From the NCBI GenBank assembly GCA_004347865.1, contig QNUZ01000149.1, positions 1 to 5,696 on the forward strand: DNA of 5,696 nucleotides, given 5' to 3'. Within the stretch, counting starts at the first letter, position 1, and every line of letters starts with the position of its first letter. Positions 1 through 5,540 of the stretch are shown one piece after another. This DNA is from Archaeoglobi archaeon. Lineage in GTDB: Archaea; Halobacteriota; Archaeoglobi; Archaeoglobales; Archaeoglobaceae. The position numbers were made by a program, and so were the translations under genes. Under the pieces are notes generated by a model. It had not been told where the DNA came from. It ran no database searches and worked only from the letters and a program-made list of their open reading frames with translations.

Positions 1-1
1 A

Positions 2-613
2 ATGGCAGAAGAAAAGGATATTTTGCTAGTTCACACAAAAAGACATTTTGAGGATGTTAGGAAAGATAAAAAGGTCTTCGATTTGGCAATGCTCGCTGCA
101 GGGGGTGCTATAATGGCTGGAGAACTATCTTTCAAGGAGCCAAGCTTTGCTCTGATAAGACCTCCCGGACATCATGCTAGCCCGGACAGCGCATGGGGAT
201 TTTGCTATTTCAATAACATTGCTATAGCGATTAAAAAGCTGCTGGTGGAGGGAAAGATTTCTAAGGCAGTAATAGTCGATTTTGATCTTCACTTTGGCGA
301 TGGAACTGCGAATGTTTTCAAATCAGAACCTAGGGTTAAATATCACCATATGAGCGGGAGGAGCATTGAAGGGATAGCAGAATTCTTGGAAAGGCACGAT
401 TGTGATATAATTGCGGTCTCAGCCGGTTTTGATCGCCATGTTGATGATTGGGGAGGGCTTTTGGAAACCGATGATTACAGGGAGATCGGAAAAATCCTGA
501 AGGAATATTCAGAAAGGAAATGCGAGGGGAGAAGATTTGCTGTGCTTGAGGGCGGGTACAATCATCAGGTTCTAGGAAAGAACGTTAGCTCTTTTTTGAG
601 AGGATTCGGTTAG
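2..613 (+). CDS. Histone deacetylase superfamily hydrolase (HDAC/acetylpolyamine amidohydrolase-like), 5'-partial
   Basis: Zn-dependent deacylase of the arginase/deacetylase fold; such enzymes remove acyl groups from acetyl-lysine or acetylpolyamines, and the archaeal substrate cannot be read from sequence. Numbering from the first in-window Met, I see RPPGHHA (53-59) with the His-His catalytic pair at 57-58, GFCYFNN (66-72), DFDLHFGDGT (93-102) with Zn ligands Asp95 and His97, AGFD (141-144) with the third Zn ligand Asp144, and EGGYN (183-187) with the catalytic-type Tyr186. The first in-window residues already match the internal 'EEDLLxVH' region of the family, so the gene almost certainly starts upstream of the window and the Met at position 2 is probably internal. 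The spacing from the Asp-x-His ligands to the third Asp ligand is about 47 residues, against about 87 in human HDAC8, so one active-site loop region is very short. The stop overlaps that of the convergent minus-strand gene by 2 nt. Family assignment is firm; substrate is unknown. Confidence 0.9.
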   Translation: MAEEKDILLVHTKRHFEDVRKDKKVFDLAMLAAGGAIMAGELSFKEPSFALIRPPGHHASPDSAWGFCYFNNIAIAIKKLLVEGKISKAVIVDFDLHFGDGTANVFKSEPRVKYHHMSGRSIEGIAEFLERHDCDIIAVSAGFDRHVDDWGGLLETDDYREIGKILKEYSERKCEGRRFAVLEGGYNHQVLGKNVSSFLRGFG

Positions 614-960
614 ATTTGTTCTCTGAGCCTTTTCATTTCTTTCAGAAATTCTTCTAGCGGCATTTGCTCTATTTTTTCAACGAATTTGAATACCTCTTCT
701 AAATTGTATGCTTCTTTGTCGACGTATCCCAGTTCTTTTAGAAGTTTTAATGCATGGAACTTCGCATCCCCTATGTCGCCTTGGGCTCTTACCGCGAGCA
801 AAATTGGTTCTCGAACTGCAAAAAAGGAGAGACCTCCGCTTGTGAAGGCCAGTTCTCTGACAATTCCGGCTTCAAAGAATTTTCTGAATTTTGACAGGAA
901 CTCGACCATCTCTTTCGAATTCCCCATTAAGTTTTCTTTAAAATACGCATATTCAAACAT
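610..960 (-). CDS. Small conserved-looking protein of unknown function, 116 aa, second gene of an overlapping pair
   Basis: I do not recognise this protein. It starts ATG and overlaps the end of the upstream minus-strand gene by 8 nt; a purine-rich GAGGTTG stretch lies a few bases before the start, so the two are probably translated together. By eye it has an N-terminal helix (about 14-33), a short beta-rich block (about 36-60, around GGLSFFAVREPILLAVRAQG), a helix (about 62-80) and a charged helical C-terminus (about 85-116, rich in Glu/Lys/Leu). There is no signal peptide, transmembrane segment or metal motif, so it is presumably cytosolic. The strand-strand-strand-helix order with a Gly-Asp turn recalls the second half of a Roadblock/LC7 domain, which is only a guess from secondary structure. 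A second Met at residue 12 is an alternative start. Its stop is tail-to-tail with the deacetylase gene. Confidence 0.7.
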   Translation of the reverse strand: MFEYAYFKENLMGNSKEMVEFLSKFRKFFEAGIVRELAFTSGGLSFFAVREPILLAVRAQGDIGDAKFHALKLLKELGYVDKEAYNLEEVFKFVEKIEQMPLEEFLKEMKRLREQI

Positions 961-1279
961 TCCCGCTCAACCTCTTAATGCTTCCTATTATCTTGTCAGC
1001 ATCAACAAATGCAATGATAGTCTCTTCTCCTCTTTGAAAAACAAGAGTCTCACCATTAATGACAGCGTAACCTCTGGAAGGCTTCGGAGTTATAAGTTCT
1101 AATAGCTTTAGGATCTCATCTGCCATCTCTTTTGGAATTTTAAACAGCGATGTCTCAATTCCAGCAACGATTGCCTTTTCTGCACCTAATAGCTTTGCTA
1201 TCCTTTCTGCATCCACGCTTAGCCTCTTGGTTATCGATATATAAGCTTTCTGGACATCTAGAGTGAGGGATGGATGCAA
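953..1279 (-). CDS. Small protein of unknown function, first gene of the pair; start uncertain (TTG at 1279 or GTG at 1216)
   Basis: An unrecognised protein of 108 aa from the TTG at 1279, or 87 aa from the GTG at 1216. From about residue 22 it reads as helix (DAERIAKLLG), strand, strand, helix (EMADEILKLLELI), three strands (GYAVING, ETLVFQRG, EETIIAFVD) and a final helix (KIIGSIKRL). This order matches the Roadblock/LC7 topology, but no sequence signature proves membership. No signal peptide or membrane segment is seen. The GTG start is favoured for two reasons. The codons between TTG and GTG overlap what looks like decayed tnpB sequence read in another frame, and a TATA-like CTTATATA lies about 26 nt before the GTG, the spacing expected for a leaderless archaeal transcript. 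The 3' end overlaps the next gene by 8 nt, so the pair probably forms a two-gene unit. Whether the gene is real is fairly likely; the N-terminus is not settled. Confidence 0.65.
   Translation of the reverse strand: MHPSLTLDVQKAYISITKRLSVDAERIAKLLGAEKAIVAGIETSLFKIPKEMADEILKLLELITPKPSRGYAVINGETLVFQRGEETIIAFVDADKIIGSIKRLSGNV
1235..1245 (-). promoter_or_regulatory. Candidate archaeal TATA box (CTTATATATCG) for the small-gene pair
   Basis: On the minus strand the sequence CTTATATATCG is close to the archaeal TATA consensus. Its centre is about 25-27 nt upstream of the in-frame GTG at 1216, so transcription would be expected to begin at or next to that codon. It lies inside what I read as the decayed tnpB region, where one frame gives RKLIYR, so it may be a promoter derived from transposon sequence. 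This rests on sequence match and spacing only. Confidence 0.4.
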
Positions 1280-1432
1280 GAATACCGGTCCTGTTCAGCA
1301 TAAACTTTCATCTCTTTCGGCCGTCTTGGAAGAGCTTTCGAGGTGAACGGATGAAGATCTCACATTTTTCTGCCAAATTTTCAGGAAAAATCCCTTGTAG
1401 CTTGCAGTCAGCTTAGCGGTTTCCAACGGCAT
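1258..1432 (-). pseudogene. tnpB: Broken 5' fragment of a probable tnpB (IS607-type element)
   Basis: An ATG at 1432 sits inside the last codons of the serine recombinase gene, overlapping it by 20 nt, which is the usual tnpA-tnpB arrangement of IS607-family elements. The frame begins MPLETAKLTASYKGFF and stops after 45 codons at 1295. From about 1355 another minus-strand frame looks protein-like (LHPFTSKALPRRPKEMKV, then YAEQDRYSCIHPSL) until a TAG at 1260-1258, so at least one frameshift separates the halves. Identification as tnpB comes mainly from position and overlap with tnpA; I cannot align this N-terminal region to a specific TnpB. No RuvC-domain part is present here. It cannot encode a working nuclease. 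Confidence 0.5.
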
Positions 1433-1997
1433 TTTTTACGGCCTTCACGACTTCTATCTTTTTATTGCTTGTTGGCCCGTAGATCCTTCCGGCGAAGCTC
1501 GTAACTATGGCTATCAGATCTTCAACAAGCTCCTGCTTGAAATCCCCAAACTCTTCGGAATTCATGACTTCAATCCTGCAGCCGTGAGAGCTGAAGAAGG
1601 CTTCCAGATATTTAAAGCCGAAGCGCGTAAACCTGTCTTTGCATGGTATAAACACCGCTTCGATTTGCCTTTCAGTTACAAGTTTGAAGAGCTTTTGCAG
1701 GCCTCTCCTGTTCTCGTTTAATCCTGAGGCCAAGTCTTCTATGACCTCGATATCTTGGTAGCCCCTGCTTTTGGCGTATTCTATGAGTTTCTGCTTCTGC
1801 CTCCTCAGATCCCCTTTTGATCGGTGGAATTTACTCTGACATAAACGGCGACCTTTCCCTTCGGCATCTGCTCGCCGAGAAGCCTTCCTATCTCGCTCTC
1901 GGGACATCTGTACTTCCCTCCCGGGGTTTTGATGTACTCTATTTTGCCGGCGTAGGCCCACTTCTTCACCGCAACGTAGGAAAAGCAGTCTCAGCAA
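1413..1997 (-). pseudogene. tnpA: Decayed IS607-family serine recombinase (TnpA-like) gene, frameshifted
   Basis: This is a site-specific serine recombinase of the type that mobilises IS607/ISC1904-like elements. The middle of the gene reads in one minus-strand frame (open 1990 to 1805) as YVAVKKWAYAGKIEYI, then KTPGGKYRCPESEIGRLLGE, a MerR-like DNA-binding domain, then GKVAVYVRVNSTDQKG, the start of the resolvase domain. At an AAAAGGGG run (1818-1811) the frame must shift by one base to continue as DLRRQKQKLIEYAKSRGY, ...EDLASGLNENRRGLQKL, ...KDRFTRFGFKYLEAFF and ...ELVEDLIAIVTSFAGRIYG, ending at 1413. The expected catalytic Ser (YARVS in relatives) is Asn here (YVRVN). The N-terminus is also damaged: a TGA precedes the middle frame, and LLRLL lies in a different frame near 1997. 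The single 194-codon open frame therefore begins with out-of-frame sequence. Non-functional with high likelihood. Confidence 0.88.
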
Positions 1998-2000
1998 TAA

Positions 2001-2010
2001 AATTTAAAAT
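2001..2010 (+). promoter_or_regulatory. Candidate TATA box for the mevalonate kinase operon, leaderless
   Basis: The AATTTAAAAT stretch is centred about 27 nt before the ATG of mevalonate kinase, and no Shine-Dalgarno-like sequence lies in the ten bases before that ATG. Together this suggests a transcript starting at or near the start codon. A-rich sequence just upstream (AATAAAA) could act as a BRE. The box lies directly at the edge of the tnpA remnant. Supported by position and composition only. Confidence 0.5.
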
Positions 2011-2031
2011 CTTTATGATTTAGCACTTTGG

Positions 2032-2886
2032 ATGATCGCTTCTGCACCTGGAAAGATAATACTCTTTGGTGAACATTCCGTAGTGTATGGTAGACATGCG
2101 CTCGTATCTGCAATAAACCTTCGCTGCAGGGTTGAAGCCAAGAAAAGTAAGGTATTTCGAGTCGTTTCACCGCTGGGAATAACAGGACTGGATTTCAAAG
2201 TGCACCCGTACGTAAGCTTTGCAATAAAAAGGTTCAGCGAGCTGAAAAGAATTGATGGAGCAGAATTGATCATCAAAAGCGAAATTCCAATTGCCTCAGG
2301 TCTAGGGAGCTCCGCTGCGGTTACTGTTGCCACTTTAAAGGCCTTGAGCGGGGAATTTGATTTCATGCTGACTGATGAGGAGATCTTTGAATTAGCAAAA
2401 AAGGTTGAGCTCGACGTACAAGGTAGGGCAAGTGGGATCGATCCTTTTATCTCAACATTTGGCGGATCCTGGATCTTTCCTGAGAGAAAAAAAGTTGAAA
2501 TTCTTTTCGATTTCTTTGTGCTAAAGCTTTGGGAGAGATCAACAAAAATGATGGTTGAAAAAGTTGCAAAATTGAGAGAGAAGCATCCAGAAATTCTTGA
2601 GAGGATTTTTGATGCAATAGATGCAATAGCCCTTAAAGCTCCAGGATGTGATTCAGAGGATTTTGAGGAATTGATACACATCAATCAGTCCCTGCTAAGG
2701 GCTATAGGCGTCAGTTCTCCTGAAATCGATGAACTGATCTCCAAGCTTGAAAAAGATGGCTTCAAGGTAAAGCTTACAGGGGCTGGTGGTGGAGGATGCA
2801 TATTCGGTATTTACCGTGATAGAAAGCCTGGGGGGAGCTTCGTTGTTAAACCGGAAATGGAGGGTGTTAGGATTGAGGATTCTTAA
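2032..2886 (+). CDS. mvk: Mevalonate kinase
   Basis: Cytosolic GHMP-family kinase that phosphorylates (R)-mevalonate with ATP to mevalonate 5-phosphate, the step after HMG-CoA reductase. The 284 residues show all three GHMP motifs: APGKIILFGEHSVVYG (5-20) with Lys8 and Glu14-His15; the ATP-binding PIASGLGSSAAV (86-97); and KLTGAGGGGCIF (247-258). GRASGIDPFISTFGG (131-145) carries the expected catalytic Asp137. The length is at the short end for archaeal enzymes but nothing essential is missing. The ATG at 2032 is chosen because the first motif begins only five residues in and a TATA-like box sits at leaderless spacing. It is the first gene of the isoprenoid operon; its last codons overlap the ipk start by 14 nt. 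The N-terminal wording closely resembles the Archaeoglobus enzyme as I remember it. Confidence 0.96.
   Translation: MIASAPGKIILFGEHSVVYGRHALVSAINLRCRVEAKKSKVFRVVSPLGITGLDFKVHPYVSFAIKRFSELKRIDGAELIIKSEIPIASGLGSSAAVTVATLKALSGEFDFMLTDEEIFELAKKVELDVQGRASGIDPFISTFGGSWIFPERKKVEILFDFFVLKLWERSTKMMVEKVAKLREKHPEILERIFDAIDAIALKAPGCDSEDFEELIHINQSLLRAIGVSSPEIDELISKLEKDGFKVKLTGAGGGGCIFGIYRDRKPGGSFVVKPEMEGVRIEDS
2859..2866 (+). promoter_or_regulatory. Shine-Dalgarno sequence (GGAGGGTG) for ipk
   Basis: GGAGGGTG lies 6 nt before the TTG at 2873, inside the end of mevalonate kinase. It supports the TTG as the isopentenyl phosphate kinase start. The in-frame GTG at 2864 lies within this purine-rich stretch and so has no comparable site in front of it. 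Confidence 0.6.
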
Positions 2887-3538
2887 GATTGGTGGTTCTG
2901 TAATCACGAAAAAAGAGGGTTTTGAAGACCTAAACGAGGAGGCGATTGAGGAAATCTCATCTGCTATTGCCGAAAACTACAAGGATCTTATCCTTGTACA
3001 CGGAGCTGGTTCATTCGGACATCCACATGTCAAAAAATACGGACTAAAAAATCCGATTTCAATAGCCAAGATACACGATGCATGCATCCGACTAAACGAA
3101 GAATTCTGCAAAAAGCTACTTGAATTCAACGTTCCCGCCGTAGGGCTTGATCCGATGACCTCCGATTTTCTGAAGATTGCCGAGTTACTCCGGAAGGGAT
3201 TCTTGCCGGTGCTCCATGGGGACGTGAATCTGGATTTTGGAATAACCTCCGGTGACGATCTGGTTGTAGAATTCGCAGAAAAATTCAGAACTGAAAGAAT
3301 CGGTTTCGCAACCAATGTCGATGGAGTAATCGTTGGTGGAAAGGTTGTAGGAAAATTTTTCCGCGGAATGGAGGCGGATAAAATTGGCGAACGCGATGCA
3401 ACAGGCAAAATGCATGGAAAGCTTGAAAAGATATTGTCTATGAAGCACAAGTGTAGGGTTTTTATATTCAGGGGTTCCGGAGAAAATGTTAAGAAATTTC
3501 TCAGGGGCGAAGAAGTCGGAACCGAGGTGATTCTGTGA
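2873..3538 (+). CDS. ipk: Isopentenyl phosphate kinase
   Basis: Amino-acid-kinase-fold enzyme that phosphorylates isopentenyl phosphate to isopentenyl diphosphate using ATP, the defining late step of the archaeal alternative mevalonate pathways. From the TTG start the protein is 221 aa: RILKIGGSVITKK (2-14) is the glycine-rich nucleotide loop with Lys5; HGAGSFGHPHVKKYG (43-57) contains His50, matching the substrate-phosphate-binding His that distinguishes IPK from other amino acid kinases; then LPVLHGDVN (111-119), SGDDLV (126-131), FATNVDGVI and DATGKMHGKLEKI follow as in the family. It is shorter than the roughly 245-260 aa of well-studied archaeal IPKs, but the motifs are complete. The open frame extends to 2786, but that part only overlaps mevalonate kinase. 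TTG is preferred because the conserved 'M-x-ILKIGGS' N-terminus starts there and a Shine-Dalgarno precedes it. It ends in a GTGA overlap with fni. Confidence 0.94.
   Translation: MRILKIGGSVITKKEGFEDLNEEAIEEISSAIAENYKDLILVHGAGSFGHPHVKKYGLKNPISIAKIHDACIRLNEEFCKKLLEFNVPAVGLDPMTSDFLKIAELLRKGFLPVLHGDVNLDFGITSGDDLVVEFAEKFRTERIGFATNVDGVIVGGKVVGKFFRGMEADKIGERDATGKMHGKLEKILSMKHKCRVFIFRGSGENVKKFLRGEEVGTEVIL
3524..3530 (+). promoter_or_regulatory. Shine-Dalgarno sequence (GAGGTGA) for fni
   Basis: GAGGTGA matches the archaeal anti-Shine-Dalgarno complement well and ends 4 nt before the GTG at 3535. It lies within the last codons of ipk and supports the GTG start and translational coupling of the two genes. 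Confidence 0.7.
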
Positions 3539-4602
3539 AGACCTCTGAAAGAAAAATAGACCATATAAGAATTTGCCTAACCGAGGAAGTCGAATCTGGC
3601 TATACAGGGCTGGAAGACGTGATGCTGATAAATCAGGCAATTCCGGAGATCAACTATTCAGAAATAGACACATCGGTTTATTTTGGTACCAAAAAACTTT
3701 CTTTTCCGTTTCTGATTGCTTCAATGACCGGTGGCCATAAAGAGACGGAAAAAATAAATGAAAATCTGGCAATTGCTGTTGAGAGAACGGGCATAGGCAT
3801 GGGTTTGGGCAGCCAGAGAGCCGGGTTGGAGGATGAGAGGGTCATAAAAACTTTTACCATTGCACGAGAGAGGGCTCCAAATGCGTTTATTTATGCGAAT
3901 ATCGGTGCTCCACAAATCATCAAAGATCCGGAAATCGCTGATAAAGTAATTGAGATGGTCGATGCAGATGCGCTGGCCATTCACCTTAATTACCTCCAAG
4001 AAGCGATCCAAGAAGAGGGAAACAAAGATGCTAAGGGCTGTCTTGAAGCGATTGAAGAAGTTTGCAATAATGTTAAAGTTCCCGTTATAGTGAAAGAAAC
4101 TGGAGCTGGAATAAGCAAGGAAATTGCAATAAAGCTCAAAAATGCTGGGGTCTATGCGTTAGATGTTGGTGGCAAAGGCGGGACTTCCTTCAGCATTGTT
4201 GAGGCATTTAGATGTGAAAACGAAGTTCTAAAAGAGGTTGGATTTGACTTCGCAGATTGGGGAATCCCAACCGCCTACTCTATAGTGGATTGTGCTGACA
4301 TCCTCCCAACGATTGCTACGGGCGGAATAAGGAGTGGATTAGACGTGGCAAAAAGCCTAGCTTTAGGGGCAAAGATCGCCAGCTCTGCACTTCCATTCTT
4401 GGCTCCGGCAAAAATCAGCCCAGAATCTGTCGAAAGAAAGATCCTTCGATACCTAACAGGCTTCAAGATCGCCATGTTCCTTACAAGTTGCAGGAGACCA
4501 GAAGAATTAAAAAGAAAACCTATATTTATAACCGGAAAACTTGCAGAATGGCTGAGGTTTAGAGGTATAGATTTGAAGACTTTCTGCGAGGGAAGAATAT
4601 GA
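3535..4602 (+). CDS. fni: Type 2 isopentenyl-diphosphate delta-isomerase (FMN-dependent)
   Basis: Interconverts IPP and DMAPP using reduced FMN, supplying the allylic primer for chain elongation; cytosolic, typically octameric in this family. The TIM-barrel protein of 355 aa shows SERKIDHI (4-11) at the N-terminus, ASMTGG (62-67), GMGLGSQRAGLE (88-99), ANIGAPQ (121-127), HLNYLQEAIQEEG (150-162) with the conserved Gln/Glu cluster used in catalysis and Mg binding, VKETGAGIS (186-194), DVGGKGGTSF (210-219), and the FMN-phosphate-binding ATGGIRSGLDVAKSLALGA (261-279). Length is normal for the archaeal type. Start is GTG at 3535, overlapping the ipk stop by 4 nt (GTGA) behind a strong Shine-Dalgarno; the first motif follows directly. 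Its own stop overlaps the next start as ATGA. Unrelated to the bacterial/eukaryotic type 1 isomerase. Confidence 0.96.
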   Translation: MKTSERKIDHIRICLTEEVESGYTGLEDVMLINQAIPEINYSEIDTSVYFGTKKLSFPFLIASMTGGHKETEKINENLAIAVERTGIGMGLGSQRAGLEDERVIKTFTIARERAPNAFIYANIGAPQIIKDPEIADKVIEMVDADALAIHLNYLQEAIQEEGNKDAKGCLEAIEEVCNNVKVPVIVKETGAGISKEIAIKLKNAGVYALDVGGKGGTSFSIVEAFRCENEVLKEVGFDFADWGIPTAYSIVDCADILPTIATGGIRSGLDVAKSLALGAKIASSALPFLAPAKISPESVERKILRYLTGFKIAMFLTSCRRPEELKRKPIFITGKLAEWLRFRGIDLKTFCEGRI

Positions 4603-5540
4603 AGACTCTTCAGGAAAAAGTGGAAATTATTAACCGAGCTATCACACGATACCTTCCGGAACAGGAGCTGGGATTATACAAAGCCGCAAGGCACCTAATA
4701 AAAGCTGGAGGAAAAAGGCTCAGACCTGTCATAGCCATGGTTATAACGGAAGCTTTGGAGGAGGACTATGGAAGAATAATGCCCGCACTCGTAGCCCTTG
4801 AAGCGATCCACAACTTCACTCTTATCCACGACGATATCATGGACAGAGATGAGATGCGGAGAAACGTTAAAACGGTCCATAGTCTTTTTGGTGACGCTGC
4901 AGCCATCCTTGCGGGGGACACCCTTTTTGCCGAAGCATTTAAACTTCTTTCTATGTGTGATGTTGGCGGGGAAAACATAAGAAAGGCCGTTCAGGTACTC
5001 TCAGACGTTTGTGTGAAAATATGCGAAGGCCAATACATGGACCTCAGCTTCGAGACAAAGATGGTGAAGGAACCCGAGTACATCGAAATGGTAAAGCTAA
5101 AAACAGGGGCTCTAATAGCAGCCTCATCCTCCCTACCTGCGATTTTATTTGGAAAAGAGGAATATTTCCAACCCCTATGGGAATACGGGCTGCTTGCAGG
5201 TATCGGATTTCAGATTCATGATGACGTTCTCGACCTGATAGGCAAGGACATAGGCAAGGACTGGGGAAGCGACTTGCTGAAGGGAAAGAAGACTCTGATA
5301 GCAATAAAAGCTTTTGAGAGGGGGGTAGAGCTGGAAACCTTCGGAAAGCAGAAGGCAAATATAGAAGATATCAAAAAAGATGTCGAGAAACTTCAGGAAT
5401 GCGGCGCTATCGACTACGCAAGAAATAAAGCGCAGGAGTACATAGAGATGGCAAAAAAGAGACTATCATGTCTTAAAAATACGCAAAAGAGGAGAGAAAT
5501 TGAGGAGCTCACCGATTTTCTTATAAAGAGGAGTAAATGA
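4599..5540 (+). CDS. Short-chain trans-prenyl diphosphate synthase, probably geranylgeranyl diphosphate synthase
   Basis: Condenses DMAPP with IPP units head-to-tail, most likely up to C20 GGPP for archaeal ether lipids. The all-helical 313-aa protein carries GGKRLRP (37-43), the first Asp-rich motif DDIMD (78-82), GDTLFAEAF (106-114), EGQYMDL (143-149), KTGAL (168-172) and the second Asp-rich motif DDVLD (208-212), followed by KGKKTL (228-233). The residue five before the first Asp motif is Phe73, the aromatic chain-length determinant of archaeal type I GGPP synthases (Phe77 in Sulfolobus acidocaldarius), which favours C20 over longer products; a bifunctional FPP/GGPP enzyme is not excluded. 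The ATG overlaps the fni stop by 4 nt, with GAGGG 6 nt before it. The C-terminus looks intact even though a transposon gene fragment begins at its stop codon. Confidence 0.93.
   Translation: MKTLQEKVEIINRAITRYLPEQELGLYKAARHLIKAGGKRLRPVIAMVITEALEEDYGRIMPALVALEAIHNFTLIHDDIMDRDEMRRNVKTVHSLFGDAAAILAGDTLFAEAFKLLSMCDVGGENIRKAVQVLSDVCVKICEGQYMDLSFETKMVKEPEYIEMVKLKTGALIAASSSLPAILFGKEEYFQPLWEYGLLAGIGFQIHDDVLDLIGKDIGKDWGSDLLKGKKTLIAIKAFERGVELETFGKQKANIEDIKKDVEKLQECGAIDYARNKAQEYIEMAKKRLSCLKNTQKRREIEELTDFLIKRSK

Noticed and set aside
686..1102. Plus-strand open frame of 138 codons over the two small minus-strand genes
   Set aside because: Its translation is Ser/Lys/Asn-rich low-complexity text typical of an antisense shadow, whereas the minus-strand frames give helix-and-strand-like proteins with overlapping starts and stops.
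1413..1997. A 194-aa intact recombinase beginning at the TTG at 1997
   Set aside because: Its first roughly 60 residues are out-of-frame sequence; the DNA-binding domain and the start of the resolvase domain are readable only in another frame.
2013..2684. Minus-strand open frame of 223 codons opposite mevalonate kinase
   Set aside because: It lies opposite a gene with all GHMP kinase motifs, and its Ser-rich translation shows no family motif.
2786..2872. Longer isopentenyl phosphate kinase starting at 2786
   Set aside because: The extra 29 residues lie wholly inside mevalonate kinase, precede the conserved N-terminal strand of the kinase, and lack family resemblance; the TTG at 2873 has a Shine-Dalgarno and the expected N-terminus.
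2977..3640. Two minus-strand open frames (195 and 151 codons) opposite ipk and fni
   Set aside because: Both are antisense to well-supported genes with complete motifs and show no recognisable domains.
2887..5540. Terminators or internal promoters within the operon
   Set aside because: The genes overlap, leaving no intergenic space, and I saw no convincing hairpin or T-tract that would end transcription.
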